Assembly: GCA_023055505.1 (NCBI GenBank)
Contig: JALIRH010000036.1
Coordinates: forward strand, 1,302,001-1,366,000
Length of the DNA: 64,000 nt
Direction: 5' to 3'
Origin: Callipepla californica brunnescens
Lineage: Eukaryota > Chordata > Aves > Galliformes > Odontophoridae
The position numbers and the translations under genes were made by a program. Every line of letters starts with the position of its first letter. The stretch's first letter is position 1. Below the pieces are notes generated by a model. It made no database searches, had not been told where the DNA came from, and saw only the letters and a list, made by a program, of their open reading frames with translations. Positions 35,184 through 46,607 of the stretch are shown here, in pieces.

Positions 35184-38100
35184 GTCATAAAGAAGAAGAT
35201 GAAAAGCCTTCTGTTTCTGCTGTACTGTCCCTGGAACAAACAGCTGTGATTCAGGAGATGGTAAATCAAGATGTACTTCCAAAGCTGATGATTCCCAGTC
35301 CTGCCAGTGAACTGCAAATAGTGACCGAAGAGAAACAAGAAGAAGCAATAAACTGTGCATCAGATGACTTAGATGAGGATGAAGAAGAAGAGGATGAAGA
35401 AGAGGAAGAGGAGGAGATGGAAGATACCAGCATGCCTAAAGAAAATGCTGAAATGCCTCTGATGTGTGATGAAAAGTTAGACTCTATGGAAGAGCAAAAG
35501 AGTACATCAGATGAATCTCCAGAAAGCTCTCCAAAGAAACTTGTGGTGAAAATTCCGAAAGCAAGAGGTGAATCAAATGGTGATGTTCAGGAAACATTCA
35601 TGTTTCCTTGTCAGCATTGCGAGAGGAAGTTTACAACAAAGCAAGGACTTGAACGCCACATGCACATTCATATATCTACTGTTAACCATGCTTTCAAGTG
35701 TCGATACTGTGGGAAAGCCTTTGGTACTCAAATTAACAGACGAAGGCATGAGCGGCGCCATGAGGCAGGGCCAAAAAGGAAGCCATTCTTAACACTAACA
35801 TCATCACAACACTTGGATAATGTTGCTGACAACCAAGTAATTGTGAGTGATGGTCTTAAGGACGACTTGAACGTTTCCAATCTTGTGCAAGACTCTGTCA
35901 TCTTGGATTCTGAGAAAGTCTCCCAGGAGATGTCGAGTTCTGCTTTTGCTGAGGAAAATAAGGAGCCCAAAGAACTGCATCCGTGCAAATACTGCAAAAA
36001 GGTTTTTGGAACTCACACCAACATGCGGAGACATCAGCGCAGGGTTCATGAGCGTCATCTTATTCCCAAAGGTGTCAGAAGAAAAGGATACTTTCACGAA
36101 GAGCCACCACTTCAAACTGAGCAGGCCCCACCAGTGCAGAGTGTATACATAGCAAGTACTGAAATAGAAGAGGAGGGTGAAATAGATGATGTCTATATTA
36201 TGGATATTTCCAGCAATATCTCTGAAAACTTAAATTATTACATTGATGGTAAAATTCAGTCCAACAGCAGCACTAGTAATTGTGATGTGATTCAGATGGA
36301 GTCTAACTCTGCAGATTTGTATGGACTGAATTGTATCATCAGTCCGGTAACAGTAGAAATTTCCTCGAATATAAAGATTACACAAACACAGGTGAATGAA
36401 CCTCCTAAGGAGCCCTCTGGCAGCGGGAGCAATGAATCCAAAAAGAGGAGAACTGCCAGCCCTCCTCTTGTACCAAAAATAAAAACTGAAACAGAACCAG
36501 AACCTATAACTCCTACTAGTTCTTTAAATCTCCCTCTTAGCATTTCAACAGAGAGCTTACCTTTTCATAAAGACAAAAGCGTTTATTTGTCATCAAAATT
36601 AAAACAGCTTCTTCAGACACAGGACAGTAAGAAGATAACTCCCTCAAGTGAAATCTCTAAACTGGGACCTTCTGTTGCATCATCATCCATTTTGCCTCCA
36701 GGATCCGGTAGATTTAAGAGAAGGACCAGCTCTCCTCCCAGTTCTCCGCAACATAGTCCAGTACTTCGAGATTTTGTCAAATCAGGAGAGGGAAAACCTG
36801 CGTGGAATGATAATCTTCGAAGTTCAAAAATGCCAAAGTTAGAAAGCCACAGCAACTCGCCTGCTTGGAGCTTAACTGGAAGAGAGGAGAGAGAGACTAT
36901 GAGCCCTCTTTGCTTTGAAGATTTCAAAGCATCAAAAGACTGGACAGTAGCTCCAGCTTTTGGCAATGTATGCAACCAGCAGCCCCTGGATTTGTCTAGT
37001 GGTGTGAAACAAAGGTCTGATATCAAAAATAAGAATCAGGTTCCTTGGGAATCTGTGTTAGATTTAAGTGTGCACAAGAAGCCTTGCAGTGATGCTGAAA
37101 TTCGGGAATACAAAGAAAATTCCATTCAGCCAACCTGTAGTGGTGTTAAAAAGAAGAAACCAACCACTTGCATGTTACAGAAGGTTCTGCTGAATGAGTA
37201 TAACGGAGTGGATGCAGCCACAGACAGCACACCCAGTGTGAACAGAAGCCCAAGCCCAAGCAAATCCCCAGAGTCTCAGGCAGAACCAGACTCAGACCCC
37301 AGTCTGTCTTCATCCTCTTCTGTTGACACTCAGCCCCTTAGTTCCTCTGTTTCCCTTGTGCCACTCACATCTGTTGTACCTTCCATGTGTCAGCTGCCTC
37401 CTTTGTTAACACCAACTAATCCTCCTTCCCCACCACCCTGCCCGCCTGTGTTAACAGTTGCTACATCACCTCCTCCCCTTCTTCCAACGATGCCTTTTTC
37501 AATTCCAGATGTCTCTGCTAGTGCCACTAACACTTCGTCTTGTCCATCGCCACTTTCGAACACTACTACACAGTCTCCATTACCAGTTCTTTCACCTACA
37601 GTTTCTCCTTCTCCATCTCCTGTTCCTTCAGTTGAGCCGCTCATTTCTGCTGCTTCACCTGGTCCTCCTACTCTCTCTTCTTCTTCTTCTTCTTCCTCTT
37701 CCTCATCCTCCTCCTTCTCTTCTTCCTCCTCCTCATCATCTCCATCTCCCCCTCCCCTTTCAGTAGTTTCTTCCGTTGTCTCCTCTGCTGATAACCTTGA
37801 GCATACTCTCCCAATAATAAAACAGGAGGAAACTGAAAATGAGCAGAAGGCAAGGGAAGATCCTCGTACTTCAAGTGAGTCAGGAATAGTGCAGGAAACG
37901 TTCAATAAAAGCTTTGTGTGCAATGTCTGTGAATCACCTTTTCTTTCTATTAAGGACCTTACTAAGCATTTATCCGTCCATGCTGAAGAATGGCCCTTCA
38001 AATGTGAATTCTGTGTACAGCTTTTTAGGGATAAAACAGGCTTGTCAGAACACCGCTTTCTGCTTCACGGAGTAGGAAATATCTTTGCTTGCTCAGTCTG

Positions 38101-39555
38101 TAAAAAGGAATTTGCTTTTTTGTGCAATTTGCAGCAGCATCAGCGAGATCTCCATCCAGACAAAGTGTGCACACATCATGAGTTCGAAAGCGGGACTTTG
38201 AGACCCCAGAATTTTACTGACCCCAGTAAGGCCAACGTAGAGCACATGCAGAGCCTGTCAGAAGACTCTTTAGAACTTTCTAAAGAGGAGGAAGAAGATG
38301 AAGATCTAAATGATTCCTCTGAAGAGCTTTATACTACTATAAAAATAATGGCTTCTGGGGTCAAATCGAAAGATCCAGATGTTCGTATGGGCCTCAATCA
38401 ACACTACCCAAGCTTTAAACCACCTCCGTTTCAGTATCACCATCGCAATCCTATGGGTATTGGCGTCACCGCAACAAACTTCACCACCCACAATATCCCC
38501 CAGACTTTTACCACCGCTATCCGCTGCACAAAGTGTGGGAAGAGCGTCGACAACATGCCTGAGTTACACAAACACATACTGGCCTGTGCCTCTGCCAGTG
38601 ACAAAAAGCGATACACGCCCAAAAAAAATCCAGTACCACTGAAACAGACAGTGCAGCCTAAGAACGGCGTGGTGGTCATAACCGGTCCTGGAAAGAATGC
38701 CTTCAGACGAATGGGTCAGCCAAAAAGACTTAATTTCAACGTTGAGATTAGCAAAATGTCTTCAAATAAACTAAAAATAAGTGCATTGAAAAAGAAAAAC
38801 CAGCTTGTCCAGAAAGCTATCTTGCAAAAAAAGAAATCTGCCCAGCAGAAGGCAGAATTGAGAAACAGTCTTTCCGAGTCAGACTCTCACATCTGCCCCT
38901 ACTGTAACAGGGAGTTTACTTACATTGGAAGTTTGAACAAGCACGCGTCGTATAGCTGTCCCAAAAAACCCATCTCCCCATCCTCCAGAAAGAAATCGTC
39001 CAAAAAAAGTGCAAGTTCCTCACCTGCAAACAGCGAAAAAGGCAGCAACCAGCGCAGGAGGACGGCAGATGCAGAAATCAAAATGCAAAGCATGCAGCCT
39101 CACTTGGGCAAGACAAGAGCACGAACCTCAGGACCTGCACAAATCCAGCTGCCCTCCGCGTCCTTCAAATCCAAACAAAACATGAAGTTTGTAGGTCCCA
39201 TTCGATCCAAAAAGCCAAACGCGTCTTCGTCATTGAGGAACTCTAGTCCTGTGAGAGTGTCCAGAATGACTCACGTCGATGGGAAAAAAACTAAAGCGAT
39301 AGGTAAGAATGGTTCCTCCAGCATCTCAAGCAAAGCCACCCGGAAATTGCACGTCCGAATACAAAGGAGTAATAAGGCTGTTTTGCCAAATAAGTCTGCT
39401 GTGGCGAGTAAGAAAAAGGCAGACAGATTCACTGTAAGATCTAGAGAGAGGATTGGAGGACCTATTACACGAAGCTTACAGCAGGCGGCAAATGCCGAGG
39501 CAGCAGAAAACAAAAAAGATGAGAGCAGTACAAAGCAAGAATTAAAAGATTTCAG
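35184..39555 (+). CDS. PRDM2: PRDM2 large coding exon: acidic tract, eight zinc fingers, Pro/Ser-rich region (residues 207-1664)
   Basis: This 4,372-nt exon lies between ATATCAG and GTAAGC and carries most of the protein. In order it holds: an acidic Glu/Asp tract (about 35365-35424); LMCDE at 299-303, an LxCxE RB-binding motif; three C2H2 fingers at 349-369, 379-399 and 474-495; LKQLL at 679-683, an LxxLL-type nuclear-receptor box; PLDLS at 807-811, a PxDLS-type CtBP motif; a Pro-rich region and a poly-Ser run; fingers 4-6 at 1119-1139, 1147-1168 and 1176-1197; and two C2HC fingers at 1321-1341 and 1444-1465. A basic C-terminal region ends in KQELKDF. It aligns with mammalian PRDM2 almost throughout. 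The open frame starts further 5' in the intron, at 35159, but the acceptor and phase put the exon start at 35184. Confidence 0.99.
35459..35473 (+). other. PRDM2: LxCxE RB-binding motif (LMCDE) in PRDM2
   Basis: CTG ATG TGT GAT GAA encodes Leu-Met-Cys-Asp-Glu just after the acidic tract. Human RIZ has IRCDE at the matching place, in the region reported to bind RB. The bird version fits the LxCxE consensus exactly. Confidence 0.85.
35609..36049 (+). other. PRDM2: PRDM2 zinc fingers 1-3 (C2H2)
   Basis: Finger 1 (35609-35671) has Cys349, Cys352, His365 and His369. Finger 2 (35699-35761) has Cys379, Cys382, His395 and His399. Finger 3 (35984-36049) has Cys474, Cys477, His490 and His495. The cluster is nearly identical to mammals. 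In human RIZ this N-terminal cluster is linked to GC-rich DNA binding. Confidence 0.97.
37674..37742 (+). repeat. PRDM2: Poly-serine coding tract with mixed codons
   Basis: A TCT/TCC/TCA-rich pyrimidine stretch encodes about 22 serines broken by one Phe, then SPSPPP. A near-identical Ser-Phe-Ser tract exists in human PRDM2, so it is an old, conserved feature. The antisense 203-residue frame across it is only its shadow. Confidence 0.9.
37919..38155 (+). other. PRDM2: PRDM2 zinc fingers 4-6 (C2H2)
   Basis: Finger 4 (37919-37981) has Cys1119, Cys1122, His1135 and His1139. Finger 5 (38003-38068) has Cys1147, Cys1150, His1163 and His1168. Finger 6 (38090-38155) has Cys1176, Cys1179, His1192 and His1197. 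Linkers are short and differ from the TGEKP type. They are strongly conserved with mammals. Confidence 0.97.
38525..38959 (+). other. PRDM2: PRDM2 zinc fingers 7 and 8 (C2HC)
   Basis: Finger 7 (38525-38587) reads CTKCGKSV...HKHILAC; finger 8 (38894-38959) reads CPYCNREF...HASYSC. In each the last ligand is Cys instead of His, as in mammalian PRDM2. Confidence 0.9.
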
Positions 39556-39835
39556 GTAAGCTTTTCATTTGAACTTCAGACAAAACAGGAACACGTTGCT
39601 TGCTGTTTTGCCAGTTTTCTTGGTCTTTTTTCTTTTTGAATTTGTCATATTTAAATCAGAAGAAGATTGCATTTCCTAAAACATGGTTAGCAGCTCAGTC
39701 ACGTATGATGTACATATTTGATGCATTTTGTCACATTGTCATATATACATAATTTGTATGGAGAATGTCCTTAATTATAAATGGATTTGAAAATGCTGGG
39801 AAAAAAAAAACAAACAATGTCAGCACCTGAGTGCA

Positions 39836-39841
39836 AATAAA
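39836..39841 (+). terminator. PRDM2: Candidate proximal poly(A) signal (AATAAA)
   Basis: AATAAA lies 277 bp after the stop of the read-through form. TGTA elements lie upstream, and a GT-rich stretch (tactggtgac, ggtcgtgtatttg) lies 25-50 bp downstream, as expected of a real cleavage site. Confidence 0.5.
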
Positions 39842-40267
39842 CCTAAGTCATTCAACTTCATGTTACTGGTGACAATGGTCGTGTATTTGCTATCCAGCAC
39901 ACGGTGGCCCAAAATGGTTCTGGGTTTAGGTTACAGTGGTTTGTTAAGCAAAAAGTCACGACTGCCTTTTTACCCTCCTATTAAAACAATTGGAAATGTT
40001 GTTTTTTAATAATAATAAAAAAAAATATTCTCTGCATATCGTATTAAAAATGAAAAAAAAAAAGCATACTTGGACAACTGTACGTGCATCCTAATTGAGT
40101 CAGATCTCTAAATACATAATATAAGGGAAATGTGTAAGAAAAGTGACATGAATGTGTACATTTTTGTTGAAAGTATCATGCTCTTATGTTTCAGTTTGAA
40201 GAAAAGTTATAACTAAAGTTCTATTTCATTTTCAGACGAAGCATTTTAATCACAAGAAAGGGTAACA

Positions 40268-40278
40268 AATAAAATAAA
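40268..40278 (+). terminator. PRDM2: Two overlapping AATAAA poly(A) signals
   Basis: AATAAAATAAA holds two overlapping copies, followed by a T-rich and then TGTG-containing stretch. It is a second candidate cleavage site for the read-through transcript. Confidence 0.4.
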
Positions 40279-42703
40279 AGTCTTTCTCTATGTGCCTGAG
40301 TCCCGTTTAAAGTCTTCATGTCATCTTTCAAGTCAGTAGTGTGTTCTGCACACGTTTCTGTTAGCAGGCTTCTGCCCTGCTGCTCTTTTGACAGGTGTCT
40401 GCTCTGCTGGGTGACTTTCACCAAACTCAGTGCTAACTGTTTGCTTTTCCTTTTGCTGATTACAGCCCCGGGCTGTGATTAACAGGAGGTTTGTGGCTCA
40501 AGGTAGTGGGTTTTCTTTTTACCAAAGTGATTGATAGTGGAGAGGGGCCAGCCTCTTTCACAAGTGCCCACAAGCAGAGTGGTCAGGGAGGGTCAAAAGC
40601 CAACTGTCTGCAGCTTGCATGTCTTAAGGTGAAGACCTCTTGTGTGATAATTTTGAGAAAATGCTTCCTATAAAGCAAAGCTTTGACACAGCAGAATGAT
40701 TTTGAAGAGCTGGAAGGGAAATGAAATAGTCCAAGTTAAGGAATGTCGAAGGAAGAAATTATATATATACTCCTGGAATTTAGAGAATATAATGGTCTTG
40801 AATATGCCTTTAAAGTATGAAAACTGTCAGCCAGGCCTCTTCTCTTGGACATAACCATCTTCGTGTCACTGTATTCTCTGATCAGCTGCTCTCTTAGTTT
40901 TCTGTCTTTTGCATGATGCCAGGGCAGATCAGTAGAACTCAAAGCTGGAATGACACACCTTTCCATCCCAGCTAATCATTTGGCCTTGAAGCAGAATAAG
41001 CGAGTGCTTGGAAATCTCTGCATATGGAAATTGTTTAGTAGCATTCAGGGTAAATACTGATTCACCGAGGAGCAAGGTTTCCTTCACTGTCTCAAATACC
41101 ATTCGTTTTCTTTGGCACCTTGCAGTCTTTAAGGAACAGTTTTTCTAGAACAATTGTTGATTTTTGTTTCTGAATTATCCTTCATAAATCTAGACTGTCT
41201 CATCACCACCTCACCTTTGTTTCTGTATATCGAATATGAAGAGGTGTTTGTTTGTTTGTTTTTCTTTCAAACACTGTTTAACGTCTGCATAAGCTTCAGT
41301 TCTAGTCTGTGTAGACTTTTTTTTTCTCCTCCTAAAAAACCTCAGTTCGTACTACCATTCAAGACTGTTGTTTAATGCACTAGTTGTCTCCACATTTGTT
41401 TTTCACCTTTCAGTTTTTCTATGTAAAACATACTCCATTTGCAAACAATTTGTCATTTATCTTCAGGTTGGTTTTTGTTTGTTTTTGGGTTTTTTTTTTC
41501 TATTGGTTTGTTTCTTTTCTAGGACAATCCAGTAAAACAAAGCCAATCAAAACAAAATCTCTTAATGACATGGGATAGCTGGTGCCCAACTTAGGATAAG
41601 CACTACAGGAATGGATGTGAAGTCCACCACGCTTGTGAAACCAGCTGAAGCTGACTCACCATCATAGCACTGCCTGCAGGTTGCTTGCTAATACTCAGTG
41701 CTAGGTGCAGGGCTTTGTGCCTGATGTGCATGCTGTGCTTCATGGTGAGTCAGGTAAGAGAAGGGTACTATTAAAAGCAAAATGGAACCAAAAGCAAGAA
41801 CAAAAAACACAGCAATACCCCAAACAGAACAGAAGCCACACAAAAAAAAGCATTGAAAGAAAGAGAGAGTGAACTAAACCTGATCTTCAGCCTTTTAGGA
41901 ATGCTTAGGTCCTCATTTTGTCCACGCCTTTGTGGGTGACATAGAGACGGTTCAGTTCTAAGTTTGGTAAAGCAGAGATCCCCTGACTTATCAGTTCAGT
42001 CGGTTCAAGGACAACAGTTACTGCTGCACTCTTGTTTTTGTCATTCAGTACATCTGTCAAAACCTTTCTTCTAAATGAATCAGTACAGAGGGACCTGGCA
42101 GGACATGAATTTCCTTCTCTTCCCACCTCCTCTCCATTCTCTGCGTCTTTCAGATGGCCATCGTATAACGGGAAATAAAGCCTGAGTGAGTTCTCTTCCA
42201 AATTCTTATTTATACTTGCAAATGAAACTTTATATAGCAGTGAAATACCGAAACCAATTTCTAAATACTATATATATAATGAATACAGCGTATCTTTTTA
42301 TTGATAAAAAAGGCTAGAGCAGGGCTACATACCTGTATATTTTGAAAATGAAATATATAACTACTCTAAAAGGTCCTACACCTCTGTCTAATAACTTAAA
42401 ACAACAGTTGGTCTATTGTTCTTACACAGCTTTTTATGGAGATACCATTTCTCATGTTTATATAGCTTTCAAGATTAATGACTGAGTTGATGGGAAGCGA
42501 CTAGTTTCATTACACAGCCACCCCTTCTATTTTTCATTCTCGACTTAAAAAAGTAATCTACCTCTTAAAATTTGTAGTTTAATACTTGTTTGGTGAATTT
42601 GTGCCACTTTCACTTTCACTATCATTCCCATTTTGTTACATTTCTGTTATGGGGACTTTATGTTGAAATAATGTACAAAGCATTTGTAGCAAGTATAAAA
42701 AAA

Positions 42704-42931
42704 AATAAAATATTTAAAATTATTTAAATTGTTTTGGACACTTCAATTGTATTATATGTGATTTACATTTTACATTAATTTTCATTCTGTTTTCATCTTG
42801 GGTTGTTAATCTTGGAGCGTGTTCCTGTATTAAAATTTTGCTGTTAGTTATATTGGTTTTTTTTCTCCCTTTTTTTTTTTCTTTCCTTTTTTGGAGAGTG
42901 ATTTAAAGAGCATTCTAATGAAAACATTAAA
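42704..42931 (+). terminator. PRDM2: Distal candidate poly(A) region (AATAAA and ATTAAA)
   Basis: AATAAA at 42704-42709 and ATTAAA at 42926-42931 flank a very AT-rich stretch with TTTTT runs. 'acaacaagtgggtcctc' follows the second signal. The change from AT-rich to mixed sequence right after this point suits the end of a long 3' UTR of about 3.4 kb. Confidence 0.35.
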
Positions 42932-45900
42932 AATTGCAATCTGACAACAAGTGGGTCCTCATTGCTTTTGAACGTTGTAGCCTTGGTGAAGATGCTGGGA
43001 GTGCAGGTAAGCAACAGGAGGGATGCTTCTCCTCCAGCATGCAGGACATCCTCTGATTTGCAGATGTATTCAAGAGTTATCTGCTAATGACCAGCTAGAT
43101 GGAACTCCTAGGACACGTTTTATATGACTGTGACCAATAAAGTAAGTTTTTTGAAAACACTGTGGGAAAACTTGCTTCGTGTATGGAAACCAGATGTACC
43201 AGGAAAGATGGAGCAGTGTACATCTAGAAGGAATTAAGTGTGCTTGCATCCTTGGGCTTTCTCCACCCAGTTCCCCAAATTTATGCAAATCTAACACTTC
43301 TCAGTTAGTCCTTGATTTTCTTTCCTGTGGATAGAGTTAATTTAAAAGTTTAATTAACACCACACGCACCGTTTGCACTTTTTGTGTTCCTCTGTGCTTC
43401 ACGGTTGTGAAGTAGCATTAGCTGAGAGCCAGTTTTGGCTCTGAGGATTTTAGGAAGCTGCATTCCAGCCCCAAGAGGAATTGCAGCATGTGGCATCCTC
43501 CAGCAGTGGAGCCTGAAGGATTGTTATCCGTGTTAGTGTGGCAGCTGGGTGGGATAACGTCACGTTGCTAACCCATTTCTTTCCAGTAGTAAGCTCATGT
43601 TTTATGTAGGAGTTTATTCTAATTAACACTTGTGTTTCATTACGGATCTCTGATGGCTAAGAGATTCTAGCTAGAGAGGTAGCGTGCAGTAGCAGTTATT
43701 AGGCTTTAGGACAGCCACAGTAAAGGTGTTTGGTATGGGTCAGGCTTTACTATATCTACGAGAACAGAAACACTGTATTTTAAATACCCATTGGATTTGG
43801 TTATTTTATAAGAATTGGGAAACATGAGAAGAAGTAAAAATTCCCCCATAGCTTTGAAGTTACCAGAGGTGCCGCACTGAGTCGTTCATCTCCCACTGCT
43901 GACAACTGAAATACAGCTGCCGTGTGGTATTACTGCAGTCTCAGTGTTCTGATCACCTCTTTGTGATGGTATTGAACTGATGGTAAATAAACCTGCACGC
44001 TTCCCTCACTGCTTGGTATTACAGCAGCAATCCTACTGCTGTTGGCTTTTCTGTTGTTCTCCTGTGATCCCAAGTCCTGTTGTGTTCTGATGTGCTCTGC
44101 AAAACGTTGGTACGCAGCAGTTCTGAAGGGAAGTGCTGAGTGCTGCAGGTCTGTGCTCCAAAAAGAGCTTGTGAGTGGCCTTAAAAAGAGAACTTGGAAG
44201 AGCTTGCCTATTAATTCTAGTTTCTGTGTGCCAAGTGTGACCTGCACAAGTCACCTGGTAGCCTACTGTTATTCATCATGAAAATGAAATAAGAAGTTCT
44301 GAACGTGCTGTTGTGGTTCTGAGCATTGTGGTAAGTGACTTGTGAAGGAGAGGTGAACTTTGACATCAAATCGTATGGAAGTTTAGTGGGAACCCTTCAC
44401 CTGCTCATCCACAGTAATGCCAGTCAGTTTTTAAAGTGGATTGTCTCATCTAAACGATGCGAGCAGTTATTGCAAGGTTGAATGAACTGAGTGCTTGCTG
44501 CTGCTGGAAAAGAGACCTTAGGACACTTGGGAGTGAAGGAGAAATAAAAACGCTCTGGGGAGTTTTTAAAAAGCAGTGTTCAGATCACAGTAAAAGTTAT
44601 ATTATGCCAAGAGTGGGAAGGGAACAGATGGTGTGAAACACGCAGTGTCTGATGCAGGACTCTGGCAGGGCTTGGGAAGGGATGGGAGGTGTTGGAGCCC
44701 CGTGCCTCCCTCTTGTCCTTCAAAACTTCCGAACCTTTTGGACTGCCCTATGGCAGTAAAATAAAAGTAATTCTCTGCTATCTGCGCCTATTTCAGCAGA
44801 ACCTGCCTCAATTCCTCCTGCAGTTAACTCAGTGCTGCTCAGCAAAGCCGAGTGTCCGCGGTAATGTAAATGCAAGCACCCTTCCAAGGGAGTTATTTTG
44901 GCAAGATTGTGATGGATGCGGTGCATGCTGAGGGCACAGCCTGGCAGCAGGAGTGGAAACGAAGGAGCAGAGTCAGCGTGCCGTCCTTGCTGCAGGTTGG
45001 CTGTGAACAGTGTGAATTCACATTTCTTCTTATCAGATTATCAGATTCGATTACACGATGGTGTAGAGGATGTGCTTGAGTTCTGCTCCTTTAAAGAAGC
45101 TGCTGTGCTTTGAAAGGGCATGGAGATACATTGCCAGAGTGGTATTGTTCGTTGAAATTTATATTCCTGGATTTCTTTGCAACTGATATTTTCTTTGTGC
45201 TCCATTAGAAATACCACTGGAGTCTGCTTTTCCACAGCTGTCCTCAGTGGCTGCTTTGGATTACCTTCTGAAAATCTGGGCTTTGATAGAAATATTGGGG
45301 CATTCATTTCAGACAGTCCCCACGTGAATTCTCAGCGCAGCGTGAGATTTTTATCAGTAGTTCTCAATTTGACATCCCTCACTGGAGTTAACAGTGATCT
45401 GAAAAATGATTTCAGTGGGATTAAGTCAACAGCGACAAAACTTGAACTTTGGGGCACGTGTGTCACAGTTTTTGAGTTACTAGGAGGGAGCAGCCCAACT
45501 TTAAATGCCTTCTTATCCTTCAAACCTCTGCAGCGAGAGACTGCTGCTGTACATCGTGAGAGCTGGGAATGCAAACATCTCTGCAACAGGTTTTTCCAGC
45601 TCAGATTCGTGAAAGGCCTGCCCGTAAGATCGTGATATTCATGTCCTGTCCTTTAGAGTGGTGTGATGGCAAGATAAAACCCTGACACCCAGCCCAGCTT
45701 TTTCACTGCCTTCAGAAATAAAAGCATGTCGCTCCCAGTTTCTCAGCAGTGGCATGTGCATTTCTACACGTTCAGATCCTGTTTGTTTTCTGCTCACCTG
45801 TTTTTTTCTTGTACAGAGGCAGGACTTTTCACACCAATAGCTGGCTGGTGCTTTTCCAAGTCCTTGTTTTGTGTTTCCCGTTGAGGACGACACCAGTTGG

Positions 45901-46499
45901 GTTCGCAGCATGACGTTTTAGATTTCACCAAGCAGAAAGCCCAGGAATCTCATTTATCGCCCCTTTGCTTGCCTTCTGGCCCCTAGAATCACATCAGATG
46001 TCAGTCTGTCAGCTTAAACGTGGTTTTATACAATCACAGTAACCACTTTGGGCTGAGTGTGTCCCTGATTTGTCTGCTGTTAGGAGATTCGTCGGAGGCA
46101 GTGTGTGTGTGTGTCTGAGATTTTGTACCATCTGCGCGTTATTTTAGGTTGGGAGAAATAGATGAAAGCCCTTCAAGAAACCCACACCTAACAGATCCAG
46201 ATTCCCTGAGTGCTGGGCCCTCTCCTTGGCTCATACCCCGACCTTGCTCCTGCCATTGGTGTGAGCAGCAGCCCCATGGCTCCAAGCCTTCAGTCCCACA
46301 AGCAGCACAGCTTGTTTGGCTGTTTTTAGAGAAGGAATCGAGCAGCTTGGAAGAATGTTCATTGCTCAAGCGTGGTAGAAGAGGTAATTTACATACCAAA
46401 TGTATTTCAGGAATGTCTGAGGGAAGGGTGTGTGCCGGGGGCTGGCGGGTCTGCGAGCCTGGAAATTCACGTGTGCCATCTCAAGGGGAAGGTGTATGG

Positions 46500-46607
46500 C
46501 GAGCTGCTGGAGCTTGGGGTGCTTTGGAACACTGCTCTCAGCCGTAGGGTTTGGGGGTGATGTGTGCAACCGGGTGATCCCTTCCAACTCAGAGTACTTT
46601 GTGATTC
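46500..46607 (+). repeat. Weak CR1 3'-tail fragment
   Basis: It holds 'gatcccttccaactcagagt' followed by 'tttgtgattctac', the CR1 tail and its octamer-like end in + orientation. Upstream similarity is faint. Confidence 0.55.

Noticed and set aside
37390..38001. 203-residue Glu/Gly-rich antisense frame
   Set aside because: It is the reverse complement of the PRDM2 Pro/Ser-rich coding region; the Glu runs come from serine codons.
39554..39559. AGG TAA as the only C-terminus of the protein
   Set aside because: A consensus donor lies exactly here and the conserved last exon with matching phase is at 49007. The stop is kept only as a possible read-through isoform.
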